DNA of 64,000 nucleotides from Rhizorhapis suberifaciens (GCF_014200045.1 NZ_JACHOV010000004.1:1-64000), one strand, 5' to 3'; shown: positions 37,600 to 47,505, counted from the stretch's first letter. Notes: generated from the sequence alone by a model not told the origin. Translations and numbers: made by a program.

Positions 37600-40349
37600 C
37601 TCTCCATCAATGATGCATCGGGGGCCTGATGCACGAAAGAGGAAGCGGATGAAAGACGGGAACTGACAGAAATAATCGCTTCATCCAGCGTGACGCGCCG
37701 GATGGGAGCGCCTACGGGAAAAGCGGACAGCAGGCGCGATGGCAGGGCAGCCGACAGGATCACGAAAGTACCCCGATCGTCGGCGCGCCGGATAAGGCGG
37801 CCGAAAGCCTGGGCGAGGCGCGATCTAATCAGGCGATCGTCATAAGCACTGCCTCCCCCCGCCAGCCGCCGCGCCGCATGCAGCACCGTCGGCTTAGGCC
37901 AAGGGACTCCTTCCATCACCACCAGCCGCAGGGAATGACCGGGAACGTCCACGCCATCCCTCAAGGCATCAGTGCCCAGCAAGGAAGCACGGGGATCGTC
38001 CCGGAAAATATCGACCAGCGTGCCTGTATCCATCGGATCGACATGCTGCGCATAAAGCGGCAGTCGCGCTTCGGCCAGACGGTCAGCAATCCGGGCATGA
38101 ACCGCCCGCAGCCGACGGATTGCGGTGAACAGCCCCAATGTGCCTCCCTGCGCGGCTTCGATCAGCCGCGCATAGGCCCCTGACATAGCGGCAATATCGC
38201 CCTTCTTGATGTCGGTGACGATCAGCACCTCAGCCTGAGCTGCATAATCGAAAGGGCTGGAGGCCTCAAACCTGGCGGGCGGCCGCAGCAGATAATGCGC
38301 CCCGCTCCGCGCTTCCGCTGTGTCCCAGTCCCCCCCGCCCTTGAGCGTTGCCGAAGTGATGATGACGCCGTGCGCCGGCTTTGTGACGATCTCCGTCACC
38401 GGTCGTGTAGGATCCAGCCAATGCCGGTGCAGGCCGATGTCATATTCGCGCCCTTCAAATCGATCCACCGCCAGCCAGTCGACAAAGTCGGGGTCGGCAG
38501 GTCCTCCCACGCGGGACAGCAACGCCAACCATCCTGCCACCGTGTCGCATCGCCAGCCCAAAGAGCCTAATGCGCCCTCGATTCGCGCGCGTGCCGCTCC
38601 ATCGAGCCAGTCCGGCGCGTCCTCGATGACAGCTTCCAGCCGCTTTCCGAGCCGCGTCAGGGGCCGCAGGAGATTGTCGAGCGCCTCGGCGGCCGCCTGC
38701 GCGGCTTCTACCAGCGCGCCGTCCGGCTCCGCCATCTCGGTTTCGAGCCCATAGCCCGCGTCTCCGCCGTGCTGCGCATCGCGGGCATAAACGGTGCCGC
38801 GCACCGCCGCCAACAGTCCTTCGACGGGGCCGAAGGGCTCGCCCGTAGTGATCCGTTTCAACCATTCGTCGGATGGCAGCGCCATGGCCGCTGTGCGTGC
38901 CGCCTCTATTGCACGCCCCCCCTCCTCGTCATAGCTGGCGACATCGGAAAGGCGCGCCGCAAGACCGCGTCGGCGGCCGCGCGATGTACCTTCCGGACCT
39001 ATGACCCAGCGGCGAAGCTCGATCGTCTCCTGACCCGTCAAGGCGACCGCAAAGGTCGAATCGGCGGCGTCGAACAGATGATGTCCCTCATCGAAAATAA
39101 TCCGGGACGGGCGATTGGTCACTTCTCGCCCCCGCGCTGCATTGACCATGACCAGCGCGTGATTGGCGATCACAAGGTCGGCGTCGGCGCTGGCGCGCGC
39201 CGCCCGTTCAATGAAACATTTTCTATAATGAGGACAGCCGGCATAGACGCACTCCCCACGCCGGTCCGTAAGAGCGGTTGCGCCGTTGCGGCGGAACAAG
39301 GTCGGCAACCATCCGGGCAAGTCTCCGCCCACCATGTCGCCATCCTTGCTGAACGCCGCCCACCGCGCCACCAGATGCGCCAGCACTGCTGCCCTGCCGG
39401 CAAAACCTCCCTGCAGCGCGTCTTCCAGATTGAGCAAGCAGAGATAGTTTTCCCGCCCCTTGCGTATGACGACCTTGCGCCGCAACGTCTCTGCGTCGCG
39501 GTAGATGCGTTCCGTCTCCCGGTCGAGTTGACGCTGCAGCGCCTTGGTATAGGTGGAAATCCAGACCGCGCCATCGGCTCTTTCTGCCCAAAGCGATGCG
39601 GGGGTTAGATAGCCAAGGGTTTTGCCAATGCCCGTCCCCGCTTCGGCGAGCAGCATATTAGGCTGATCCCGCTGCGCTCGCGGTGCAAAGCATGCCGCCG
39701 CCGCTTCGGCATAGGCGCGTTGGCCGGGGCGCTGCTCGGCTCCTTCACCAGTGAGTTGCGCAAGGCGTTCAGCCACTTCCTGTTCATTCAGGGACACGGT
39801 TCTGGGCTGGGGGCGGGGCGCCTTATCCTCCCATTCCGGCAGCTTGGAGAACAGCCATCGTTCCGCCCTTTCCGGCTTTTTAAGGCGCGGCGCCACCAGC
39901 TGAGCCCACGGCCATCGCAAATGATAAAGTGTTTGTGCTGCGGTCCACGCCCCTTCACGTTCCAGCCAGCCAGACGATCCTAGCATGGCGAGCAAGGCTT
40001 CGGCGGCTGCGTGGTAGAGAGTTGGGATTTCTGATTCCGCCAGCTCGTCATTTCCACCAAGGGGGGAATGACCAATGAGACCCAGGGCTTTGCCCAAACC
40101 CTTGGGCGTCGGCACCACAAAGCGCGCCGGATGCACAAAGGCCCAAAGCTCCAGCAGATCCAGCCCCGACAGGTCAGGATAACCCAGCCGTTGGCCCATC
40201 AAGGGCGCGTTCAGGAAAATGACGGGCGTTTCCGCCGCGCGGCCGACCGCTTCACCTTTCGATATTGCTCGCGTCTCGCCGTCCGGCTCACGCAGCCAGA
40301 TGCCGCCATGGCTTGCATGCAGCGCAGGAAAGGCTAGGGGGATGGTCAT
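37596..40349 (-). CDS. DinG/Rad3-like superfamily II ATP-dependent DNA helicase
   Basis: A 917-residue helicase with Walker A EAGTGIGKT near residue 238, the iron-sulfur cysteine cluster within ECVYAGCPHYRKC, motif II FDEGHHLF (DEGH instead of DEAH) and the C-terminal helicase domain with LFTAIRRLRAV and SRLAQAFGRLIRR. The Fe-S cluster and order of motifs place it with DinG/XPD-type enzymes that unwind DNA 5' to 3'. A substantial N-terminal region of about 230 residues precedes the ATPase core. It is coupled to the SixA gene downstream. Confidence 0.9.
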   Translation of the reverse strand: MTIPLAFPALHASHGGIWLREPDGETRAISKGEAVGRAAETPVIFLNAPLMGQRLGYPDLSGLDLLELWAFVHPARFVVPTPKGLGKALGLIGHSPLGGNDELAESEIPTLYHAAAEALLAMLGSSGWLEREGAWTAAQTLYHLRWPWAQLVAPRLKKPERAERWLFSKLPEWEDKAPRPQPRTVSLNEQEVAERLAQLTGEGAEQRPGQRAYAEAAAACFAPRAQRDQPNMLLAEAGTGIGKTLGYLTPASLWAERADGAVWISTYTKALQRQLDRETERIYRDAETLRRKVVIRKGRENYLCLLNLEDALQGGFAGRAAVLAHLVARWAAFSKDGDMVGGDLPGWLPTLFRRNGATALTDRRGECVYAGCPHYRKCFIERAARASADADLVIANHALVMVNAARGREVTNRPSRIIFDEGHHLFDAADSTFAVALTGQETIELRRWVIGPEGTSRGRRRGLAARLSDVASYDEEGGRAIEAARTAAMALPSDEWLKRITTGEPFGPVEGLLAAVRGTVYARDAQHGGDAGYGLETEMAEPDGALVEAAQAAAEALDNLLRPLTRLGKRLEAVIEDAPDWLDGAARARIEGALGSLGWRCDTVAGWLALLSRVGGPADPDFVDWLAVDRFEGREYDIGLHRHWLDPTRPVTEIVTKPAHGVIITSATLKGGGDWDTAEARSGAHYLLRPPARFEASSPFDYAAQAEVLIVTDIKKGDIAAMSGAYARLIEAAQGGTLGLFTAIRRLRAVHARIADRLAEARLPLYAQHVDPMDTGTLVDIFRDDPRASLLGTDALRDGVDVPGHSLRLVVMEGVPWPKPTVLHAARRLAGGGSAYDDRLIRSRLAQAFGRLIRRADDRGTFVILSAALPSRLLSAFPVGAPIRRVTLDEAIISVSSRLSSASSFVHQAPDASLMER

Positions 40350-40372
40350 CGGCTTGGCGTTGGTCCTTTTAC

Positions 40373-40455
40373 CCGTTCGGGCTGAGCCTGTCGAAGCCTT
40401 CGCCTAGCTCTTTCGATGAAAAGAGATACCCCTTCGACAAGCTCGGGGCGAATGG
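40373..40455. repeat. Imperfect palindromic intergenic repeat (sphingomonad REP-like)
   Basis: Two inverted arms, CCGTTCGGGCTGAGCCTGTC with GAAG following (40373-40397) and CCCTTCGACAAGCTCGGGGC with GAATGG following (40429-40455), flank a smaller perfect stem CTCTTT-n6-AAAGAG (40408-40425). The TGAGCCTGTCGAAG / CTTCGACAAGCTC pair is a widely scattered repeat of sphingomonads and some other proteobacteria. It lies between the helicase and lysK, outside genes. Only one copy occurs here. Confidence 0.75.
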
Positions 40456-40507
40456 ATAAAGGGCTTTGGCTTAAGCTTAGGGAAGCCAGAACGAAAGGGC
40501 AACATCA

Positions 40508-42082
40508 GTGAGCGAATTGCGCGACGTAGCAATGCAATCAAAGGCCTGGCCTTATGAGGAAGCACGCCGGCTGCTGAAACGCTACGCTCAGGGCGCGCCT
40601 GAAAAAGGCCATGTGCTTTTCGAAACGGGCTATGGTCCGTCGGGCCTTCCGCATATCGGCACCTTCAACGAAGTGCTGCGCACGACAATGGTCCGTCGCG
40701 CTTTTGAGGAATTGTCGGATATCCCCACCCGCCTCATCGCCTTCTCCGATGACATGGACGGCCTGCGCAAGGTGCCGGACAATGTCCCCAATCAGGATAT
40801 GCTCCGTGATCATTTGGGGAAGTCGCTGACCGCCGTCCCTGATCCATTCGGCAAGTTCGAAAGTTTCGCGCATCACAATAACGCCATGCTGCGGGAGTTC
40901 CTGGACCGTTTCGGCTTTGAATATGAATTCCTCTCCGCCACTCAATGCTATCGTTCGGGCCGGTTCGACGAAACGTTGAAGCAGGTTCTGCGTCACTATC
41001 AGGACATATTGGACATCATGCTGCCGACCTTGGGCAAGGAACGGCAAGCCACCTATTCGCCTGTCCTGCCGATCAGCCCGAAAAGCGGTCGCGTGCTTCA
41101 GGTGCCGATGAGCGTTATCGACGCCGAGGCCGGTCTTGTCCGTTTTGAGGACGATGGAGAAATGATCGAGCAATCGGTCCTGTCGGGCAAGGCCAAGCTG
41201 CAATGGAAAGTGGATTGGGCGATGCGTTGGGTGGCACTTGGCGTCGATTATGAAATGTCAGGCAAGGACCTGATCGATTCGGTGACACAGAGTTCCAAGA
41301 TTGCGCGAGCCTTGGGCGGCAGGCCTCCTGAAGGGTTCACCTATGAGATGTTCCTCGACGAAAATGGCGAGAAGATTTCAAAGTCGAGAGGCAACGGCCT
41401 CACTCTTGAGCAATGGCTAACCTACGGCCCCGAGGAAAGCCTCGCCTTCTACGCCTATCGCGAGCCCAAAAAGGCGAAGCAGCTGCACCTGGGCGTCATT
41501 CCGCGCGCGGTAGACGAATATTGGCAGTTTCGCGCCTCCTATCCTACCCAAGAGTTGGACAAGAAGCTTGGCAATCCGGTCCACCATATCCACGGCGGAC
41601 AGCTTCCCGAAGGCATCATGCCGGTGACATTCGGTCTGTTGCTCAACCTGGTGGGCGTCATGGGCGACGCCGGAAAAGAACAGGTCTGGGGCTATCTGGC
41701 CAATTATGTGCCGGAGGCGGACGCAAAGAAATATCCCGATCTCGATCGCCTTATCGGCCACGCGCTTGCCTATCATAGGGATTTTGTCGCACCGACGCTG
41801 AAACGCCGCGCTCCTGCCGAAAACGAAGCGGCCGCGCTGCGCAAGCTGGATGCGGAACTGGCCGTTCTTCCTGCCGATACCAGCGCGGAGGACATTCAGA
41901 ACATCGTCTATGCCATTGGCAAGGATGAGGCCTATTCGTTCGAAAATCTGCGCGACTGGTTCAAGGCGCTGTACGAAACGCTGCTCGGTGCCGAACAAGG
42001 CCCTCGCATGGGGAGCTTCATCGCGCTTTACGGTATTGAAAACAGCCGAAAGCTCATCGCTGAAGCTTTGGCGCGGAGTTGA
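40508..42082 (+). CDS. lysK: Lysyl-tRNA synthetase, class I
   Basis: This enzyme charges tRNA-Lys. It is the class I (archaeal-type) LysRS, not the usual bacterial class II LysS: the HIGH motif appears as HIGT (GYGPSGLPHIGTFNE) and KMSKS as KISKS (DENGEKISKSRGNG). Alphaproteobacteria commonly have this version. The product is 524 residues. The start is GTG at 40508, with AAAGGG about 9 bases upstream. An ATG at 40532 is an alternative. It lies beyond the palindromic repeat and converges on the DUF885 gene. Confidence 0.96.
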   Translation: MSELRDVAMQSKAWPYEEARRLLKRYAQGAPEKGHVLFETGYGPSGLPHIGTFNEVLRTTMVRRAFEELSDIPTRLIAFSDDMDGLRKVPDNVPNQDMLRDHLGKSLTAVPDPFGKFESFAHHNNAMLREFLDRFGFEYEFLSATQCYRSGRFDETLKQVLRHYQDILDIMLPTLGKERQATYSPVLPISPKSGRVLQVPMSVIDAEAGLVRFEDDGEMIEQSVLSGKAKLQWKVDWAMRWVALGVDYEMSGKDLIDSVTQSSKIARALGGRPPEGFTYEMFLDENGEKISKSRGNGLTLEQWLTYGPEESLAFYAYREPKKAKQLHLGVIPRAVDEYWQFRASYPTQELDKKLGNPVHHIHGGQLPEGIMPVTFGLLLNLVGVMGDAGKEQVWGYLANYVPEADAKKYPDLDRLIGHALAYHRDFVAPTLKRRAPAENEAAALRKLDAELAVLPADTSAEDIQNIVYAIGKDEAYSFENLRDWFKALYETLLGAEQGPRMGSFIALYGIENSRKLIAEALARS

Positions 42083-42240
42083 ACATCGAAATCCCACAGA
42101 TGCGTAGAACTTTTTCATCCCTTGCGCGTTAACTAAGCTGGTCCACCCCCTTTCGGACTGATGACACGCCTAAAGTGCGTCATCGGCCGCGTCGTCCGGC
42201 TTGCGAGGGAGGACGGCGCGGCCACTGGGGGACGACGGGT

Positions 42241-44058
42241 TCACACCTTCTTTTTCGATGCAATCCAATCATCGATCTTCTTTTCCAGGACTGTCATCGG
42301 TAATGCGCCAGTCATCAGGATTTGCGCGTGGAATTCGCGCGGATCGAATTTGGCGCCAAGAGCGTCCATAGATTTCTTTTTCAGACGCTGAATCGTTAAG
42401 GCTCCGACTTTGTAAGCCAGCGCCTGACTGGGAATGGCGATGTAGCGTTCGACCTCGGCCGTAGCATCGGTTTGGCCCATGCTGCTATTGTCCAGCATAT
42501 ATTTGATGGCCTGTTCGCGCGTCCATCCCTTGGCATGAAGGCCGCTGTCGACCACCAGCCGCATGGCGCGCAGCATCTCGTCATCAAGGTGACCGAAACG
42601 CTGATAAGGGTCCTTGTAAAGTCCGAAATCATAGCCGAGCTTTTCCGCATAAAGGGCCCAGCCTTCGACATAGGCGGTATTCCCGCCAAAGCGCATGAAA
42701 GCCGGCAGCGCGCCATTTTCCTGAGCAAGGCTGATCTGGAAATGATGACCCGGCGCGCCTTCGTGCAGATATAGCGTCGTCATTCCAGGAACGCTGCGCG
42801 ACGGCAGATCATAGGCGTTGAAATAAAAGACTCCGGGCCGCGATCCATCGGGCGTTCCACTTTGATAGGAGCCGCCCGCTTCAAATTTTTCCCGGAACGG
42901 TTCATAGGGCCGAATGTCCAGCTTCGTCTTGGGAATGGTCGAGAACTGCTGCGGGACCAACACATCGACCTGCCGCCCGATCTCATAGAACCTCTGCGTC
43001 ATCCATTCCCGCGACTTCGGATGAAACTGCGTATCGGTACGAACAAATTCGAAGAATTGCGGGAGCGTACCCTTGAAGCCTACTTCCCGCTTCACCTGTT
43101 CCATTTCGCCCTTGATGCGAGCGACTTCGGACAAGCCAAGCTGGTGCACATAATCGGCGGTTAACGGCAGGGTCGTCGTGTCCTCGATCAGGAAAGCGTA
43201 AAGCCTGTCTCCGCCCTTCATATATGAAAGCCCGACGCCTTCGCGTGCTACCGGAAGATAATCGGTTTTCAGGAAGTCACGGAGCTTGCGATATTGCGGG
43301 TAGATTCCATTGGCGATGACGTCCCGATATTCCGCCTTCAGCCGGGTCTGGTCGGCCGTTGAAATACCCTCAGGAAATTTGGTGACGGGAGCATAATAGG
43401 ACGACTGCTCCGGCGTCTGCGCCAACTGAGCATCAAGCTGCTGAATCACATTTGCGGTCGTCATCTTCGTTTCGACCACGCCGGAAGCCATGCCTTCGCG
43501 AAACCGGTCTATAGACCGATCGATCATGGTCAGGAATTCGCGATGGCGCTTCAGATTATTCTCATAGTCCTGAAGCGTCTTGAATGGTGCCGCGCCCTGC
43601 CCCGACGCGAAGGTCGGATAGAAGGTGTGCATGCCGGTAAAATGATTGATCGGGCGGACCGCCGTCAGCGAAAGAATCTCGGGGCTGAGGCCTTTCAGGG
43701 CCTGCTTCTTGTCACGTTCAAAGACGTCATAAGCGATCTTGTTCGTTTCATTGAGTTTGGATCTGTCGATCGCGTGGAGCGCGGCCAGCTCCTGTTCCGC
43801 CGCAGCGCGCTCTGCATCGAAATATTCCTTCGAAACATAATCGCCCAGATGCTCGGCGTAGCGCAGGTCGCCGCGGAATATCCCATTGATGGGATTGCGC
43901 TTCAGGTTCGCTTCGTCGCTTTCATGGAAAAGAGCGACAAGACGCCCATCCTCGTTCAAGGCCTTTTGCGCGGCAGGTTGCTGAGCAGGAGCGGTTATCG
44001 GGAAAGTAGAAGCGAGGGCCGTTGACAGAGCGAGCAGAGAAAGACTTTTCGAATTCAT
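42241..44058 (-). CDS. DUF885 domain protein, putative exported metallopeptidase
   Basis: A 605-residue exported protein (signal peptide MNSKSLSLLALSTALASTFP...TAPA) of the DUF885 family. The C-terminal half has HEGAPGHHFQI, an H-E-x3-H-H zinc-site-like motif, and the aromatic-rich YVEGWALYAEKLGY segment typical of the family. These are regarded as gluzincin-type peptidases, substrate unknown. A clear terminator stem lies between it and the upstream RcnB-like gene, so it has its own promoter in 44059-44137. Confidence 0.88.
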   Translation of the reverse strand: MNSKSLSLLALSTALASTFPITAPAQQPAAQKALNEDGRLVALFHESDEANLKRNPINGIFRGDLRYAEHLGDYVSKEYFDAERAAAEQELAALHAIDRSKLNETNKIAYDVFERDKKQALKGLSPEILSLTAVRPINHFTGMHTFYPTFASGQGAAPFKTLQDYENNLKRHREFLTMIDRSIDRFREGMASGVVETKMTTANVIQQLDAQLAQTPEQSSYYAPVTKFPEGISTADQTRLKAEYRDVIANGIYPQYRKLRDFLKTDYLPVAREGVGLSYMKGGDRLYAFLIEDTTTLPLTADYVHQLGLSEVARIKGEMEQVKREVGFKGTLPQFFEFVRTDTQFHPKSREWMTQRFYEIGRQVDVLVPQQFSTIPKTKLDIRPYEPFREKFEAGGSYQSGTPDGSRPGVFYFNAYDLPSRSVPGMTTLYLHEGAPGHHFQISLAQENGALPAFMRFGGNTAYVEGWALYAEKLGYDFGLYKDPYQRFGHLDDEMLRAMRLVVDSGLHAKGWTREQAIKYMLDNSSMGQTDATAEVERYIAIPSQALAYKVGALTIQRLKKKSMDALGAKFDPREFHAQILMTGALPMTVLEKKIDDWIASKKKV

Positions 44059-44137
44059 GGCATGCTCCAGATCATTGTGTATTGCTCAACTAACACGCCT
44101 GATAGCCCCTAGTAAATCAGTAATATACAACGCAACG

Positions 44138-44167
44138 ACAACCCGGAGGCAAGCGCCTCCGGGTTGT
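44138..44167 (-). terminator. Strong terminator stem after the RcnB-like gene
   Basis: Perfect 13-bp arms ACAACCCGGAGGC and GCCTCCGGGTTGT around a 4-base loop begin 22 bases past the RcnB-like stop. On the minus strand the stem is followed by CGTTGCGTTG. On the plus strand by TTTC. It may work in both directions. Confidence 0.8.
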
Positions 44168-44189
44168 TTTCAAACTGTAATAATGCTTC

Positions 44190-44657
44190 TTACCAGAAGA
44201 AGTTGCGATACACGTCCACGACCCTGCCGGTCCGCATGTTGACCAGCAGTACATCGTCATAATGCCGCACGTAGCGCATATTACCGCGAGCCGGGGGCAG
44301 GCGATAACGCCAAGGATCGGCGATCACATAGCGGGACCCGTAATAGCGCTGCTCGATGCGAACGCCTGGGTTGAAGCTCCGATAGCGGTTGGGTGAACGC
44401 CAGTTGCCCCGAGCATATGTATCGCGGTGATCACGACGATATTCACGCCAATCTTGCCGATATTCGCGCTTGGCTTCGCGCACATCACGGCGCTCTTCGC
44501 GCACGTCGTGGCGGTCGCCATAGCGCTGTGCGTGACGCAGTTCACGCTGTTCTTCCCTGATGTCCTGACGATCACGGCTCAGTTCGCGAGTTTGCGCCGC
44601 CGCCATACCGGGCAGGACCGTCGCGGCCATCAGTGCAACGAATATGACTTTACGCAT
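44190..44657 (-). CDS. RcnB-like periplasmic protein with Arg/Asp-rich repeats
   Basis: A 155-residue exported protein: signal peptide MRKVIFVALMAATVLPGMAA, then a long very charged helix of Asp-Arg-x-x-x-Arg heptad-like repeats (about 28-90), then a conserved tail with RYVIADPWRYRLPPARG and YDDVLLVNMRTGRVVDVY, the RcnB family signature. In E. coli RcnB affects Ni/Co homeostasis; sphingomonads carry many paralogues of unknown role. GAGGAG lies 7 bases before the ATG at 44657. Confidence 0.85.
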   Translation of the reverse strand: MRKVIFVALMAATVLPGMAAAQTRELSRDRQDIREEQRELRHAQRYGDRHDVREERRDVREAKREYRQDWREYRRDHRDTYARGNWRSPNRYRSFNPGVRIEQRYYGSRYVIADPWRYRLPPARGNMRYVRHYDDVLLVNMRTGRVVDVYRNFFW

Positions 44658-44926
44658 TATCTTACTCCTCATTCCGTTCAGGGGCCTGGAGGGATAAGGC
44701 GACCCGCTGACAAGGCGGTTATCGGCTTTTCATCCTGAACAGCCGGGGAATGGCTTCGTCAGAATTCAGAAAGGCTGTGTAACAAATTGTATCAGGCCCC
44801 CGCGAACGCTGGCCCGCCGCATAAGCCGCGACATAAAATGATGTCACAAAGCCTTTTGACGACATTTTGCACTTGATCGGCTGCCGGACTCATGGAAATC
44901 TTCCCCAAAACAGGATGGGGTCGCAA

Positions 44927-45292
44927 ATGGCAGCATATTTTTCAGAACCGGCGTCGCCGGGGAACTTGTCCGTGCATTGGCACCGCAAGATGAGCAACAA
45001 CCTGGCTGCGGCCTTGGTGCTGTTCGCAGGCCTTCAAATTCTCGTCATTTCTGCAGTCGTTGCGAATGGTGCAACCTCTCTTCTTTATCATTTGGGCATT
45101 GCGCTGCTGATCGCCGCGATCGTGCCTGCGGCGCGCAACATGGAGCGTCGCTGGGAAATATTGCCCGAGGGGCTTTCCGGCGACGGGCGAGCCGACAGGT
45201 TTCGCCGCGATCAATTGAAGCTGTGGGGTGTGGCGCTATTCCTACCGCTCCTGTGGATACCCATCGGAGCGCTGCCAGGATTTGCCGCCTGA
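44927..45292 (+). CDS. Small uncharacterised membrane protein
   Basis: About 121 residues with two hydrophobic helices near 25-65 (LAAALVLFAGLQILVISAVV and LLYHLGIALLIAAIV) and one near the C-terminus (LWGVALFLPLLWIPIGAL). AGGATGGGG lies ahead of the ATG at 44927. An ATG at 44915 is possible. I recognise no family. It stands alone between the RcnB-like gene (254 bp away, nothing else seen there) and the TonB receptor. Confidence 0.55.
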   Translation: MAAYFSEPASPGNLSVHWHRKMSNNLAAALVLFAGLQILVISAVVANGATSLLYHLGIALLIAAIVPAARNMERRWEILPEGLSGDGRADRFRRDQLKLWGVALFLPLLWIPIGALPGFAA

Positions 45293-45362
45293 TCCGCTGC
45301 CGTTTTGAAGCAGGTCATTGGTAAAAGCAGAAACTCAACGATCATGGCTGCATCATTGTTGA

Positions 45363-45376
45363 TATGTTGTAACATA
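45363..45376 (+). promoter_or_regulatory. Zur-box-like palindrome before the TonB receptor
   Basis: TATGTT-GT-AACATA is a perfect 6-bp inverted repeat with a 2-base centre, close to the alphaproteobacterial Zur site built on ATGTTATAACAT. It lies 46 bp before the receptor start codon, in the promoter zone. Zinc repression by Zur is the natural inference given the receptor type. Confidence 0.65.
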
Positions 45377-45421
45377 CCTACTAAGGAGCGATGCACTCAT
45401 CGAACTTGAGGTTCATCGCCA

Positions 45422-47476
45422 ATGCTGCACCACTCGCTTTTAGCCGGAACTTCCCTCTTCTTGATTTCGACCCCCGTTATCGCGCAAGACACCTATCATA
45501 AGGTAAAGTCACAGGACATTGTCGTCACGGGGGTTTTCCAGAGAAGTCAGCAGGACATTCTATCGGGAACGTCTGTTCTGACCGGCACCGCGCTGGTCCG
45601 CGATCTAAAGCCCACCATTGGTGACACGCTGGCCAAGCAGCCCGGCGTTTCAGCCACATCCTTCGGTCCCAATGCCTCGCGCCCCATCCTTCGCGGCCTG
45701 CAGGGCGAGCGAGTTCGGGCGCTGACCGATGGCATAGGCAGCTTCGATGTGTCCAACACCTCGGTCGATCATGCCGTCGTCATCAACCCGCTTACTGCTG
45801 AAAGGATAGAGGTTTTACGCGGCCCTTCGGCCTTGCTCTTCGGGTCGGCCGCCATTGGGGGCGTCGTCAACGTCGTCGACCGCCGCATTCCCCGCCAGGT
45901 GCCTGACGAACCCGTGCATATTGAAGGTCTGGCGACCTATGGCACGGCAGCGAACGAACGCTCCATCTCCGCGGCGGCCGACGCTCCTCTATCGGACAAG
46001 ATCGTGTTCCACATGGACGGGAGCTATAGCAAAACTGACGATCTAGACACGGGATCCCATATCCTTTCAGGCGCACTGCGCGCAGAAGCCGCCTCCAGCG
46101 ATGACCCGGCGATCGCAGCGCTTGCGGACCTCAAAGGCAAGCTGCCCAACAGCGCCAGCGAGACCTGGAATGTGGCGGGCGGACTGGCGCTTATCACCGA
46201 CGGTGGCAATCTGGGCTTCTCCGTCAGTCATTTCGACAGCCTTTATGGCGTTCCGGTCCGATATGCCCTTGATCCCTCCACGGAAGCCGAAAAGGTGCGT
46301 TTGAACATGAAGCAGACACGCGCCGATGTTCGCGCCGAGGTGAATGCCGAAGGCGGTTTTCTCGACAAAATTCGTTTTAGGGCGGGATTTGCGGACTATC
46401 AGCACGAGGAGATCGAAGAAACGGGCGAGGTCGGGACCACCTTCTTCAGTCAGGGATTGGAGGCGCGGCTGGAACTGCTCCAGGCGAAGCGCGGCGGCTG
46501 GGAAGGCGCTTTTGGCGGCCAGATGTTGATGCGCAATTTCGATGTGGATGGGGAGGAAAAGTTCCTGCCCAAGAACGAAACCCGCCAATTCGGCTTTTTC
46601 ACTCTGCAATCGCTGGACCTCGGCAAGCTGCGGGCAGAGGCTGGCGCTCGTTATGAGCATAGCGATGTCAGCGCAGCGGCCGACGCCGACATCGGCAATT
46701 CGGCCCTGCGGCGGACCTTCGACTCCATCTCCGGTTCAATTGGCGCAAGCTATGCCGTCGCTGAAGGTTGGCGGTTGGGCGTTAACGGCTCACACAGTCA
46801 GCGCGCTCCGTCGGCAGAGGAGCTTTTTGCCAACGGCCCGCATGCCGGGACCCAATCCTTCGAAATTGGGAACACGGACCTGAAGGAAGAAAAGAGCTGG
46901 GGGCTGGAGGCCACGCTGCACGGCTCAGGCGATGGATACAGCTTCAGCGCCTCAGCCTATCATAGCTGGTTCGATAATTATATCTATGACGAGCGCACCG
47001 GCGCGATCGAAGACGGTTTGCCTGTCTATCAATATCGCCAGGGCAAGGCGCGTTATTATGGCTTTGAAGCGGAGGGATCGGTGAAGCTGGCGCAACTCGG
47101 CGGTTATGCGGTGAATTTGGACGGCCTTGCCGATTATGTGCGCGCCCATGTTGAAAATGCGGGCCCTGCTCCCCGCATTCCGCCGCTGCGGATGCTGGCG
47201 GGCCTCGAAGCGCAAGGCGAACGCTTGCAGGGCCGCCTGGAAGTTGAGCACGTCTTTGACCAGAAACGCATTGCGGTTAATGAGACGCCAACCGACGACT
47301 ACACGTTGGTCAATGCCTCGTTGTCGTTCAAGCCGATGGCGGGCAATGGAACCACTATCGTCCTTTCCGCAAACAATATTTTCGATGTCGAGGCGAGGCG
47401 GCATGCCAGCTTCCTTAAAGACTATGCTCCGCTAGCCGGACGCGATTTACGGCTGAGCACAAGGTTCACTTTTTGA
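45422..47476 (+). CDS. znuD: TonB-dependent outer-membrane receptor, ZnuD-like (zinc uptake)
   Basis: A 684-residue barrel transporter with signal peptide (MLHHSLLAGTSLFLISTPVIAQ), a TonB box-like QDIVVTG, a plug domain (SRPILRGLQGERVRALTDGIGSF, IEVLRGPSALLFGSAAIGGVVNVVD) and a C-terminal barrel ending RLSTRFTF. The plug sequence resembles the ZnuD family for zinc (or zinc-heme) import, and the Zur-like palindrome upstream supports zinc. GAGG precedes the ATG by 11 bases. No other frame start fits, since an in-frame stop lies at 45407. Substrate remains an inference. Confidence 0.85.
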   Translation: MLHHSLLAGTSLFLISTPVIAQDTYHKVKSQDIVVTGVFQRSQQDILSGTSVLTGTALVRDLKPTIGDTLAKQPGVSATSFGPNASRPILRGLQGERVRALTDGIGSFDVSNTSVDHAVVINPLTAERIEVLRGPSALLFGSAAIGGVVNVVDRRIPRQVPDEPVHIEGLATYGTAANERSISAAADAPLSDKIVFHMDGSYSKTDDLDTGSHILSGALRAEAASSDDPAIAALADLKGKLPNSASETWNVAGGLALITDGGNLGFSVSHFDSLYGVPVRYALDPSTEAEKVRLNMKQTRADVRAEVNAEGGFLDKIRFRAGFADYQHEEIEETGEVGTTFFSQGLEARLELLQAKRGGWEGAFGGQMLMRNFDVDGEEKFLPKNETRQFGFFTLQSLDLGKLRAEAGARYEHSDVSAAADADIGNSALRRTFDSISGSIGASYAVAEGWRLGVNGSHSQRAPSAEELFANGPHAGTQSFEIGNTDLKEEKSWGLEATLHGSGDGYSFSASAYHSWFDNYIYDERTGAIEDGLPVYQYRQGKARYYGFEAEGSVKLAQLGGYAVNLDGLADYVRAHVENAGPAPRIPPLRMLAGLEAQGERLQGRLEVEHVFDQKRIAVNETPTDDYTLVNASLSFKPMAGNGTTIVLSANNIFDVEARRHASFLKDYAPLAGRDLRLSTRFTF

Positions 47477-47505
47477 CATTCCTGTGATGCCCATCACCAT
47501 TCAGC

